64,000 nt of DNA from positions 1,118,552,907-1,118,616,906 of the forward strand of contig NC_056733.1 in the NCBI RefSeq assembly GCF_019279795.1. Direction: 5' to 3'. The position numbers and the translations under genes were made by a program. The notes below the pieces were generated by a model that did no database searches, was not told the origin of the DNA, and worked only from the letters and a program-made list of their open reading frames with translations. This DNA comes from Protopterus annectens. Its lineage: Eukaryota > Chordata > Ceratodontiformes > Protopteridae. Below are positions 19,715 to 30,179 of the stretch, piece after piece. The first letter of the stretch is position 1, and every line of letters starts with the position of its first letter.

Positions 19715-20224
19715 GGTTACCTATCAAAACACTGAATGGTCATAACATCTAAACTCAAAACATCAAGACCATAACATCAAAACTTCAAAACATCTAAAAC
19801 TCATAACGCCGAATCTCAAAACATTGAAAACTACAAAGCAACTATAAATAACATCCCACACACTGTTTACTACGTGCAAGCCCCCCTACACCCCCCCATG
19901 AGAGGGGCTCTGCCCTCCTCATAAATTAAATATACCAACTCCGAGATTGCACTACAGTGGGGTTAGAAAATTAACTTTTTCCCCCACTGTAGTGCGATCT
20001 TGGAGTTGGTATATTTCTTTTAGGGGGTGTGGGGGGTGCAGGGGGGCTTGCCCCCCTGCAGAAACGTAGTAAACAGTGTGTGGGATGCTATTTATAGTTG
20101 TTATGTAGTTTTCAATGTTTTGAGATTCGATGGTATGAGTTTTAGATGTTTTGAAGTTTAGATGTTATGGTCTTGATGTTTTGAGTTTAGATGTTATGAA
20201 GAGTAGATGTTTTGATGGGTAACC
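19715..20224. mobile_element. Palindromic element Pal-1 (foldback/MITE-like), inside L1-I
   Basis: This 510-bp unit has two arms that are inverse copies of each other. The left end ggttacctatcaaaaca and right end tgttttgatgggtaacc are complementary at 16 of 17 positions. Arms of about 250 bp are made of iterated short words such as aacatctaaac, cataacatcaaaac and aaaacatc. Near the centre each arm carries the GC-rich core described at 19876-19962 and 19981-20060. It interrupts the L1 reverse transcriptase frame between VLRT and LKTY. No open frame of its own, so if mobile it is non-autonomous. No clear target duplication. Confidence 0.85.
19876..20060. repeat. Paired GC-rich cores of Pal-1
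   Basis: The right core (19981-20060) reads cactgtagtgcgatcttgga, gttggtatattt, then three G runs (gggggtgtggggggtgcagg) and the hairpin ggggggcttgcccccc. The left core (19876-19962) is its inverse, with a few changes and a short extra stem (agaggggctctgccctcc). The same core occurs in Pal-2 and Pal-3. Confidence 0.85.
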
Positions 20225-21640
20225 GTTCTCAGCACCTCTTTCATAAATACCCAGCTGAGTCTGTCAAAAGCTTTTGCTGCATCTTATGCAATAAGTATTA
20301 GTATATTTCATTTTCTAGTTGCATCCTGTTGTATTAGCATGGTTTTAATTATGTTGTCAAAGGTTTGTCATCCCTCTTTAAACCCACATTGGTTTCACTG
20401 TACCAGATATGGGAGTATTCCAGCTATTCTTTTGACGTAATGTTTATGAAAGTTTTGTAATCATGATTTAGGATATGTATTGATCTGTATGAACTAGGAT
20501 AAGTACTATTACTTTTTTGTACAGGTGCTAGGGACCTCCCCTCCAGCAAGAATATCATTAAAGAGCTGGTCCACATCTCTTTGTGTGTTATTGCAGTCAT
20601 TAAGCTAGTTCTATGTTCCTCTGTAAGAAGAAATAAATTCATTATTTTCAGGTAGATTGACTCTCATCTCCTGTCATCTACCCTACTAGCTACCTCAGTG
20701 TCATTGTCATATACCCTGGCATAATAATTATCGAATATCCCCTGAATTTCTCAGGCTCTTGTACTTGTTTCCCCCACTCATGATCCCATAATAGCATTAT
20801 ATTTCTGTTCCCCTTTTGCTGACAGAGTTTCTGTGATAGCTATTTACTTATCTTTGGGGAAAAGATGTCTCTTCTGCAGGTTTTGGCTCTTAGTAAATTG
20901 AGGTTATCTGTATAGGCTAGCAGATTTCTGTCTTCTGCTAGCCTTGCTTCATTTTCCTGATCTTAGCCCCTCCCTTTCTTTTCTTGTCGGAACCTAATGA
21001 ACTCCAATGCAGACATATATCTCCCTCTTTTTTTTTTTCATTCCATTCTATCCAGTCTTGCCCCCATCTGATATTTCACAGAGAAGTAGGTTTTATCTTC
21101 CTTTCTGGAAATAGTTTTGTAATATCTGCCAGACCAAAGATTTTCATATATTCTCTAGGTGTCACTCCTTGAGTATGATATGATTTCTTTAGGGATCCCT
21201 GATACATCCAGACCACCCTGCAGTTTCCTGGAACTAGTATAATTTCCTGATGTAAAGAAATGACCTGTCCAAGTATTTGCTAGATGACTAAGACACTTGC
21301 TGTAGGAGGAAGATACACAGTAGCCAGGGTAAACATTTTGCCCCAAAAACTCCCCCTTAGAAAGACATACCTTCCTTGGGAGTCCCAAACTATCTGTTTG
21401 ACTTATAGCCCACTTGATCTGTGTATAAAAATCATCACCCCTTGACTCTTTACTCCAACTCATCATGCATAATAACCTGTGATCCTAGACTTTTAGATTA
21501 GTTTTTTGTGTTCTTCTTTACCTTAGTGCATTTCCCAATGCATTAGTACGTGTGCGGCATATCTTCCGGATACATTAGGACCCTGTCAGCTTTAAGTTTG
21601 TTAGTCAGGTCAGTAACATTCCATGAGATGATTTTCATCA

Positions 21641-21841
21641 GGGGTGGAGTAAAATAAGTGTCCACATGATTGGATAGCATCTGGCATTGTATTGACACAG
21701 CCCTATGCCTACCACCCTTTTACTACTAGCTGTCTTAGTCCTACTGTATAGCCTAAGTGTCCTGAATTTCTGCCTTTTTTAACTCCCTAATAACATGCTC
21801 AACCTGAACAATGGTAACTTTTTTTTTTAAATACAGTAAGC

Positions 21842-21845
<4 letters not shown>
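21641..21845. other. Unassigned, between L1-I ORF2 start and Pal-2
   Basis: Possibly L1-I spacer or leader sequence, because it lies just 5' of the antisense ORF2 start. No motif recognised. Confidence 0.3.

Positions 21846-21884
<39 letters not shown>
21846..21884. repeat. TA microsatellite left of Pal-2
   Basis: About 19 TA units. A second TA run of about 24 units flanks the other side at 22364-22411. Confidence 0.95.
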
Positions 21885-21887
<3 letters not shown>

Positions 21888-22362
21888 GGAAGCACTTTAC
21901 ATAATTGAATTACTGAAATGTCGAATGTCATATGGTCAAGACCATATGATCGACATTTCAGTATATCGAATATGTAAAGTTTTAAAAAATAACACTTTAC
22001 TTACCTTAAAACGTTACGTGCACACAGAGGCAAGGCTTCTTGTACGCTCTGTGTGTACGTAATGTTATCTTATTTGTGGTGTTGACAGGAAGTGGGAAAT
22101 CTTCCGTTTTGCGTTTCCACATACAGCGCAATGTGGGAGATTTCCCTTTTCCCCACTGTAGCGCGATCTCGGAGTTGGTATATTTAAGTACGGGGGGTGT
22201 GGGGGGTGCAGGGGGGCGAAGCCCCCCCTGCAAAAGCAATGTTTGACTTTTTTTTTTTTTTTTTTGCGTTTCATTGTAGAAGTTTGAGTTTCCAAAACTC
22301 GACCTTTTGGTCTCGACCATATGAGGTTCGAGATTTTGGGAATTCGAGCTTCTAAAGTGAAT

Positions 22363-22363
<1 letters not shown>
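21885..22363. mobile_element. Palindromic element Pal-2 between two TA runs
   Basis: This 479-bp unit is built of successive hairpins. Palindromes lie at 21914-21963 (ctgaaatgtcgaa to ttcgacatttcag-like around catatggtcaagaccatatg), at 22011-22067 (acgttacgtgcacacagag / ctctgtgtgtacgtaatgt) and at about 22097-22147 (gggaaatctt to agatttccc). A further imperfect palindrome is at 22277-22352 (agaagtttgag to ctcgagcttct-like). The outermost bases atggaagcactttacat and the inverse of taaagtgaatccat match weakly. The GC-rich core shared with Pal-1 and Pal-3 is at 22151-22232. It lies inside a TA tract, which suggests insertion into TA-rich DNA. Open frames here are artefacts of the palindromes. 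Confidence 0.75.
22151..22232. repeat. GC-rich core of Pal-2
   Basis: ccccactgtagcgcgatctc, ggagttggtatatttaagta, G runs at 22192-22197, 22201-22206 and 22211-22216, then a hairpin with a gaa loop (gcaggggggc / gccccccctgc). It is nearly identical to the Pal-1 right core. Confidence 0.88.

Positions 22364-22411
<48 letters not shown>
22364..22411. repeat. AT microsatellite right of Pal-2
   Basis: An uninterrupted AT run of about 24 units. Confidence 0.95.
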
Positions 22412-22412
<1 letters not shown>

Positions 22413-23459
22413 CATACATTGCTTTTCACTGCTCCTTCCTCAGTCTGAGCTATTGCTCATGAGAAGCTAATCACGACTTTGCATCCAGGATTAATCGAGA
22501 AACCTGCACATTCATGGATCTTCCATTGATGTAGTTTCAACCCTAACTCCCTTTTCACATCATCACTCTTCCTTCATCTGGTAGAGTTCTTCCAAAATAC
22601 TCCCCCTGTCTACCCCACTATTGTGGCTGCTTTACAATAGTAACAGCTGAAAGTGAGAGTTCACCCCTTATTTCCCAGCTTATTTCAGAGCAAGCTGTCA
22701 GGTGTATGCTTCCTCTGCCCTATAAGGCAGCAGGAAGATGTGGTTACATTATAATTATTCTGGAGGTACTGAAATTATCCAAAAGATATGTGAATTCAGC
22801 CTTGTAATGACCCTTTTCCCTGCTCCATTAAATTGTAAAGTAGAACTTTAAAAAAAAAAAGTTTGCCTGCATTTACAAGATCCATTAAATTAGTTTCTGT
22901 TAATGATTATAAATTAGTTTCTGTTAATGATTATATTTATCTATTTAACTATCTCTTTATACATAACTAAAAGAAAAACTTCTTGGAAAAAACAGGAATT
23001 ATCCAAAACGTGAAAAAAGTTTGACATAGTGTTCTTAAAATATGGGCAGCTCAACATTTACTCATGTTATCATCACATGGCTAGAGAGCTATCCATCTCC
23101 ATGTAAGGAAGATATTCCTCAACTTTCATACATAGCTACCCCTATAGAAATTATAGGGAAAGTCTCCCAAAATGAATAAATGTAACCCATCAGAAACAGA
23201 AAAGCATCCAGCCTGGCCTGTTATTCTCAGTGTATAAATGCATGTAACCCATGCATAAAAACATGTCCAATTATATATGAAGATTCAGATATCCAGGAAA
23301 ACAAATTAAATGTGATCCGTAAAAAACCCTTGCAAACTCAGTCCGAGATGAAATGCTCACTTTTGTGCTCACTACGCTTTGGTGCAGGTAGAGTCTCAAC
23401 TCTCTTCTTGGTGTGTTCTTTCATCATTTTCTCCACCATTTTCCTTAGAAAAGGGGGAA
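22412..23459. other. Unassigned; possibly 3' flank of antisense L1-II
   Basis: No convincing coding similarity. A 24-bp direct duplication (aaattagtttctgttaatga...) lies at about 22887-22934. It could include L1-II 3' untranslated sequence because it follows the antisense C-terminal region. Confidence 0.3.
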
Positions 23460-25250
23460 AGAGCTTCTTAGACATCATCCATTTTCTAGTAATGACGTTT
23501 TTTGCCAGCTAACATAATTTAGAGACTGCAAGGCCTTACCATGTCTAGGCAATTCTGATTCTGTATCATAGCTTAGAAAAATCATCTCCCTTGTCACACC
23601 AATTTGCCCACCCAGCATCTCCGACAGTGTATACCACAGGGAATCCTTAAAAGTCCACCAGCTCACCACACTCCCATAAAACATGTTCCCAGTTATCTTT
23701 TTCTTCCCTGTTACACCTCCAACATTGGCTGTTCACCTGAGGAAAAATTGTCTGGAGTCTACTTGGGATACAAAAAATACATATGTAAATATTTCCAAGC
23801 AAAAATCCTAAATCTTCTATATTTTGTTGCATATTTGGGAGGCATACATATATCCTCCCATTGTTTCTTTTTGAAATCCTGGGGATCTTCCTGTAGATTG
23901 GTTATACATCACCATTTTTATGTCATTGCCTCCTATCTTGTTAGTAATTGAGCCTCATCTACCTCTAACCTTGGCATATTTAATTCTTCCATAAATATTT
24001 CCATTTGTATCTTTTCTCGCTTTCCATATTTCTCTGCTTTATACAGACTTTCATAGAATTTCTGAAATATTTCTAATACCTGTACAGGATCTCTTGTTAC
24101 CTTTCTTGTTATAGGCTCCCTAAGCTTGGTGACAGTCCTTTTTACTTTCTGTTGGCTGAGTCGTTGTGCTAAAAGTTTTTGTGCCCCAGTGTTATCAAAA
24201 ACAGTTTTACTAACCAGCGATCTTTTTAAACTCGTGTACATTATTGAGGTAATCCCTTATTTTCTGCTTAGGATTCTGCAGTTGATCCTCCTCTTGTTCT
24301 GTGAGAGTCCCCCTATTCTAAAATACATTAAAATTTCTCAGTCCCTGTAAATAATTCTTGTTACTTCTTAACCATAGCTCCCTTAATTTTATCCCAGTCC
24401 CTAGCTATATTTTCAGAAGTAATTTCTGTCCTCTCAAATAGCTCCTGAATAATCTCCACTACCCATTCCTTACATTACTCTTTTCAACAGATAGGTGGGA
24501 AAGCGCCAGTGTCTCATTTTTGTTCATTACCCTGTGTTATTATTTTAGTTATTATTGGCGCATGATCTGAAATAGTTATTGGATGCATATCAAGACTTTC
24601 AATTAAATGCACATGTTCCAGTGAAATATAAAGTCTGTCTAGCCTAGCCCAGTTTTTATATCTTGGGGATTAATATGTAAATTCACTCCAAACTCCTATT
24701 ACTGAGTTCACTTCTTCCTTGCCAAATATTTTCATAAATTTCTTCAAAAATCCCTCCTTTGCTATACTTTCCTTTCTGCCCCCCCAGACACATCGTCATT
24801 GGTGCAACTCAAATTCCATTCTCCACCTATAAGTAATATTTATTGCTGAAAGGCAATTATTTATCCCAGAATTTTTTTTAAGCTCCACTATAGCAGTTTT
24901 AAGTGGAATATAAATATACATGCCAGTGTAATCCTTTTCCCTTGCCAGTATCCCCTTAGCACTACAAATCTGCCATCATTATCACTTTTAACCTCTTCTA
25001 TCACTGTTGGAGCACCTCTTGCAATTAATATAAGTACTCCCATTTTCCTTTAACCCAGATATTCCGCTGAATTACCATCCTTAATACCTTTCTTTATCAA
25101 ATTCACTTGTTCAGTTCTTTCCATGTGTGTCTCCTGTAACATAGATATTTGCATTCTACATTTTTTAATATAGTTGACTGTTCTTTCTTTTTTGTATTTA
25201 TCTTTGAGTCCATTGACATTTAACATTACAGAAAGCATCATTGGATTAAA
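23460..25250 (-). pseudogene. L1-II ORF2: endonuclease, linker and C-terminal end, reverse transcriptase deleted
   Basis: Read down the minus strand: MLNVNGLKDKYKKERTVNY near 25230 and LQETHMERTEQ near 25145 start an L1 endonuclease. RLDRLYISLEHVHLIESLD and ISDHAPIITKII near 24640-24560 end it. A linker follows (QRLSQQKVKRTVTKLREPI near 24150; FQKFYESLYKAEKYG near 24060). At about 23935 the text jumps to the C-terminal part (ATKYRRFRIFAWKYLHMYFL near 23810; CWRCNREEKDNWEHVLWECG near 23700). The reverse transcriptase core is missing, so this is an internal deletion plus point decay. Confidence 0.78.
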
Positions 25251-25411
25251 AAGTTATTATTCCCACCTTTTATGTATAACAGCTTTTTCTTTAAATGTCT
25301 AGTTCCAGCTTTTGTGTTACATGCATAAACTGTTTGGCAGGTTGAACTTTAATATAGTTATTTCTTGTCATATCCATTTGAGCCAATTGTCATATCTTAC
25401 AAAACGTTTTG
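25251..25411. other. L1-II spacer, left of the DIRS-A2 insertion
   Basis: Non-coding. Taken with 31658-32777 it would form the region between ORF1 and ORF2 of one antisense L1. Confidence 0.45.
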
Positions 25412-25620
25412 ATCTGATGCTGTCAGTTTTCATTCTGTCCTCAACTGATGGGTTGGCATCTGAATTGTCAGATCCAACTCAGCTGTTGCAAAAGCTTGTG
25501 GCAACCTAAAACTCTTGAGCTTCTCCCTTACCCAGAATGCACCAACCCGATATACCTTAGATCTCGTTTGCCACCTCACAATGAAAGATGCGGTTTACAG
25601 GCTCTCAAGCTTTAAGTGTA
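25412..25620 (+). repeat. Left inverted terminal repeat of DIRS-A2
   Basis: Contains cattctgtcctcaactgatg, gttgcaaaagcttgtggcaa and ctcttgagcttctcccttac. These recur inversely near 31500-31600 (gtaagggagtagctcaaggg, gttgccatgtgcttttgcaa, catcagttgaggaagaatga). Confidence 0.8.
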
Positions 25621-25944
25621 GATATGTGTTTCCTTGTTCATAATCTCTTACCTTGTGATATTTTTCTATTTATTTTTCTGTCATTTGTACTGTACTCTGT
25701 GAATTACTATTGTTAGTAATTTTTCTCCCTTTCTATTTCCCACTCTTGTTGTAGCTCTTAACTACATTTGTAAGTAGTTTTTCTTTCCTTCCCCCTCTGT
25801 TTCTTTTAAAACAAAATCTTTATAGTACTTTAGATAGTTTACCGTTAACTAGTTTTTTTTGTCTGATACTGACAGTCTTACAGTGTCCCTTATTCTGTTG
25901 TTCTTTTTTTTTTTTTTTTGTTCCTAACATCTGTTTTTTTCAGG

Positions 25945-28130
25945 ATGTCAGGAAAAAGAGAAAAGCCCAACAGGGTTTAAAAAATGTGGCAAATACAGTC
26001 AGAACTTCCCTCTTCCTGAACCACACACTTTGTGTGTGTATTGTCTTGGACCCCATCATCTCCAAGAAAGCTGTGCTGTTTGTCATGCATTCAACTCAAG
26101 GGCCCTGGTTGAATGCAAGAATAAATTTATTTTAAAAGGATTACTTCCATCCTCCTTTAACAAGGCACTATCTGGAACAACTTCTCAGAAATCAAAGAAA
26201 ATGTCTCCCACTCCAAACTCCTCAGAATCCTTCTCGAGGACATCAGAGAAATCCATTAAAATATCTTTTTCTGATCCAATGGATACCTTGGATTCTAAAA
26301 AGAAAAATTTTCAGATCGAACTACTTCCTCAGTTCAGAACCATATTAAGATTCAGTCGTCAGATTCGACTGCCTCTTCAAATCCGAAAACTAAGAATTTT
26401 ATAGACACATCAGAACAGACCCCCTCAGATCCAATGCAGAGAAATGAGGATATGGTGATTTTGCCTAGAACTAGGTACTCACGCGCTCTGGACTCAGTTC
26501 CATCTAGGATCCCGACTCCCTTTTTAGAGAAACCAAACTCTCCGTCAGAGATGTCTACTCATCCTTCCCGAAGCCTTAAGAGAGGTTAATGAGAAAGATC
26601 CTCTTGGCCCAGAGCCAGCCAGTTATCCTTTCTGCTCCTACCTCACTGGGTCAGGAGATCAGTACATCGACAACTCCATTGTTGTTAGTTCCTCCTCTGA
26701 CTCCTTTCAGGGTTTCAGAGCTCTTAGATCAGAATCACCCTGGCCTGTTGACTTTGGATCCCAGGATACCTTTATCCTCAGATCTGAGGATTGTTCTGAG
26801 CTTTTTGGTTCAGTCGGGTCGGGAGAGCTCTCAGAGCCAATTCTGCCCTCTCAGGTCCAAGGGGCTTTATTCCACTCCAGGGTTTTTAGAGCTGTCTCCA
26901 CATCTTGGAGCATTGGCAGTGGTCAGTACAGCTCCAACTTCATCCTCAGATGGACTGTCCTGGGGCAGGATGGGATCATAGATCATAGACTTGTTGTTTT
27001 GGATCGGGATTCTAGCCTTCACTGTGGCTGTCTGCCTTTGCAGCCATGGAGAGGGCCCTGTCTGCACCCTTGACTCAGATGGTGCCTATCCCCTCGGATC
27101 CTTTGTCTACGTCTGTCCCATCTCTGCATCTGAAGTCTTAACTACTCTCTCCACAGGGACAACCAGTACTGAAACCCCAGGCTTCCCATCATGGGATCCC
27201 CATTTCTTCTGATATCTCCCCAAAGTATCCCACTAAGGAGGTCCCTAAGAAGAAAACATGTAAGAGGAAACATTTAGATTCCCCCAAATCTGTCACTGAA
27301 GATATAGATTTTGATAAGGACAAAGGTCCCCACAGTCACCTCCTGATGATGTTTAATTTGGAGACATCTTAGAAATCCTGAAACAGAGAGGTGGCTGGAA
27401 TTCCAGCAATCCTTCGGAAGAATCTGTCCTCCTGGAGGCATTTGGTACTGGCCCATCTACCTTCGGCATGACCCTCGCTGCTGATGACCTCATTAATTTG
27501 GCCTCATGGTGGGCATGGAAGGATCCAGACACCATTGAACCAATTCCTAGGAAACCCGATAAAATCATGGCAGCTCCAAAGGATAAAGAGTTTTGGCCCA
27601 AGGGTGTGCCTGTTGATGCCATGGTCATGGTGGCAGCCACTAAGAAGAGGAAAGTTTCTCTGTTCATCCCACCTCCCAACAAAAAGTCTCGGGCAATGGA
27701 CAGATTTGGGAAGTATGTCTGCACTTCAGAGACCTTCACCTTAAGGTCCCTGAACTATTTGGCACACTTCACAAGGCTACAGAGGGATATGATTAAGGAG
27801 CTATCAGACACCTTATCAGGATCAGCTTCTTAAGAGGTGAAAGCATCCATCATCTCTCAGTTGACTACCCTGCAATTGATTTCCAACTCCTCCCTGAGGC
27901 TCATTTCCAGTGTAGCAGAAGGAACCTCAAGAGCAGTGGGTTTAGGCATTGCCATTAGGAGACACACCTGGATGTATTTATGTGATTTTACAGAGCCCTT
28001 TAAGTCTTCATTCATCAGTGGTCCTTTTGATGGCATGTGTCCTTTTAGCCCCAAGGTAAAGGACACACTGTTCCAGGTTTGAGAAGTATGGAAAGACCTT
28101 TTCTGCCATGGGCATACGTTTTTCCATCCC
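25945..28130 (+). pseudogene. DIRS-A2 Gag-like ORF1, broken
   Basis: An ATG at 25945 follows a strong polypyrimidine tract and CAG, which looks like a 3' splice site and may mark a leader intron. The protein begins MSGKREKPN. After a stop it shows CVYCLGPHHLQESCAVCHAF near 26031, a C-x2-C...H...C-x2-C cluster like that of family B. ILEILKQRGGW near 27366, FTLRSLNYLAHFTRLQRDMI near 27735 and IAIRRHTWMYLC near 27948 are the conserved blocks. Stops occur at several points. Confidence 0.75.
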
Positions 28131-28449
28131 ACAAAAATCCTTTTTAAAGAATCAGTGAGCCGGTGGGAAAATGTGATTCAAAAATTCCGAAGGATCTTTA
28201 CCGGACACATGTGGAGGAAGGTCTTCCAGAGGCAGAGGGGGGTACTAAAATGGTAGACGCTACCCTCGTGACAGAGGTGACCTGCTGCACCAGGGCTCCA
28301 GGGATTTGTTCTTTGGTAAACCCTTTCAGCTCTCCTGAAAGGAGGCAGATTGTCTCCCTCTGGAGGCAGTCGGGGGCTGTTTGTCTATGCACCAGAGAGC
28401 CTGACTTGAAATAGCAAGAGATACTTGGGTGCAGTAGATCATTTCCAGA

Positions 28450-29260
28450 GTTTATGTATTACCATTTTCTCTTTATCCTCCCAGTTCAAGAAAATTCCAA
28501 AATGTTCCACCCAGTCAGAGGGGGACAAGCAGCAGTGCAAATTCAAAAGCTGCTAGAAAGAAAAGAGTCATCCAAGAAGTCCCCCAGAGCAGATAGAATC
28601 CAGAACTTACTCAAGATTATTTTTAGTGCCAAAGAAAACGGGACTAGAGACAAATTCTGGATCTCAAGATCCTAAACAAATCTGTTTGAAAGACCATGTT
28701 CCAAATGGTCATGGTTCAGTCCATTCTTCCCTTTTTGGAAAAGGACAGTTGGACGTGCTCAATAGATCTTCAGTATTCATTTCATCATATAAAGATAAAC
28801 AGGCACTTTAGAAAATTTTTACACTTCTGGCTGGGAACCAATCACTATCAGTTCAGGGTTCTCCCCTTTGGTCTCAACACAGTCCCCAAGTTTTCTCATT
28901 TCCGCCCCGACCAGGCATCAGCTCATCATGGCAAGACAAGAAGTGATGCAGACATGTGTTGGACTAGGAATTACTTTAAACTACCAAAAGTCTCATCTAG
29001 AACCAAGTCAAAGCCTAGAGTTTATAGGAGCACTACTCGATACAAAGTCTACTATAGCGTCACTTCCCCTCTCCAGAGTTCAAACAATAAGATCACAAGT
29101 GAGAAAGATAGTTTGCAGTACCAGAGTCCCGTCCTGCTTGGTCCTTCAGGCTTTGGGGTCAATGGCAGCAGCAATAACATTATCACCCTTAGCCAGATAT
29201 CACATGAGAATTCCTCGCAATGGTCAATACTTCATCTTCTCTTATCTGCTTCGATAAGAA
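28450..29260 (+). pseudogene. DIRS-A2 reverse transcriptase with the YLDD region deleted
   Basis: SIDLQYSFHHIKI near 28760 is motif A, with the second half altered. LPFGLNTVPKF near 28863 is motif B. The text then jumps from PKFSHF directly to the equivalent of APTRHQLIMARQ, which in A1 lies about 35 residues further on. The stretch that should hold the YLDD catalytic motif is therefore missing, and the frame changes at about the same point. The thumb part continues (LEFIGALLDTKSTIASLPLS, LARYHMRI). Confidence 0.82.
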
Positions 29261-29295
29261 TAACCAATATATGCAAAAGGGATCTAGTGCGGTGG

Positions 29296-30090
29296 ATTCA
29301 ATCAGAAGAGGTTCTATAAGGATGTTCATTTGTCTCTTCTCAGCCCAAGGCTGTCGTAACTACATTATGGTTCCCAGTTGGCATGGGGGGTATTACCTGG
29401 GAAAAAAAGTCCAAGGCACATGGTCCCCTGGAGAGGCCAATTTGCATACGAGTGTCCTAGAGTTCAGAGCAGTGTTTTTATCATTGCATGCCTTTTTAGA
29501 ATGCTCTCCCTTCAGGAATGATCACTATTCAAACAGACATGTCTTAGAATGCACTCCCTTCAGGAATGAGCACTATTCAAGCAGATATGTCAGTAGTTTG
29601 GTACATCAACAAACAAGGGAAAACCAGATCTTACCCCTTGTGTCAGGAAGTGCTCAGGGTTTGATAATGGGCAATCTCTTCCAACCACTTTATTACAGTA
29701 ACACATATCCCAGGGAAGTCCAAAGTATTAACGGACAAACTGAGCAGGTACATCTTACTACTTCACTAGTGGTCCCTGAACAACAATGTAGCAAAATTGA
29801 TTTTCTGACAATGGAGCCAGTCTTGCTGCGATCTAGTTGCATCTCCCTGAACAAGTGCAGCAGCTACTTTTCCCTAATCTCCATACGGGGGGAGTCAGCT
29901 AGGGATGCTGTTCTCTACGTTTGCCCCCCCCCCCCATTCTACTTTATATGTGTATCCTTAAGTTACTTTGATTCTGGAGTTCCTACAGAGAGCTGCCAGG
30001 TTGAAGAGCAAAGTCATCCTCATTGCACCCTACTGGCCTTGACAGATTTGGTTTCTCTTCTTTTGGCCTCATCTAATTCATCAACCCTGG
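29296..30090 (+). pseudogene. DIRS-A2 RNase H and methyltransferase-like segment, broken
   Basis: The plus strand shows GGITWEKKSKAHGPLERPI-type wording near 29388 and ADMSVVWYINKQGKTRS-type wording near 29580. Stops fall between, and a 48-bp duplication lies at 29496-29591. QLCRDLVASP-like wording near 29825 and LHPTGLDRFGF near 30025 correspond to the DLFAS and IAPDW words of DIRS-B1. Confidence 0.6.
29496..29591 (+). repeat. 48-bp tandem duplication in DIRS-A2 RNase H
   Basis: The units ttagaatgctctcccttcag (29496) and ttagaatgcactcccttcag (29544) each run 48 bases to gacatgtc or gatatgtc. The length is 16 codons, so it does not shift the frame. Copies differ at about four positions. Confidence 0.85.
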
Positions 30091-30179
30091 ATTCCGGACC
30101 CAGCTCCAGATCTCCTGTCTCTCCTGACAGGCATGATTCATTCGAATCTTCCCAATCGCAAGCTGGCGGCTTGGTTTCT

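Larger units (their letters stand above)
17850..21640 (-). mobile_element. L1-type LINE, antisense, decayed (L1-I)
   Basis: This is an antisense remnant of L1-type ORF2, read from about 21640 downward. KIISWNVTDLTNK near 21640 is the endonuclease start. A linker region follows. NSTYPSSYRSIHILNHDYKT near 20500 matches the SYRPISLLN...K word before motif A, and AAKAFDRLSWVFMKEVL near 20250 is motif A. GVRQGCQLSP near 19590 is motif B, and LRADNVLLYINNP near 19480 is motif C (YADD decayed to RADN). C-terminal words are at 18900-18100. Pal-1 splits it between motifs A and B. Stops are numerous. Confidence 0.78.

Noticed and set aside
22006..22419. 137-residue minus frame across Pal-2
   Set aside because: It runs through a TA microsatellite and hairpins; it is an open frame by composition only.
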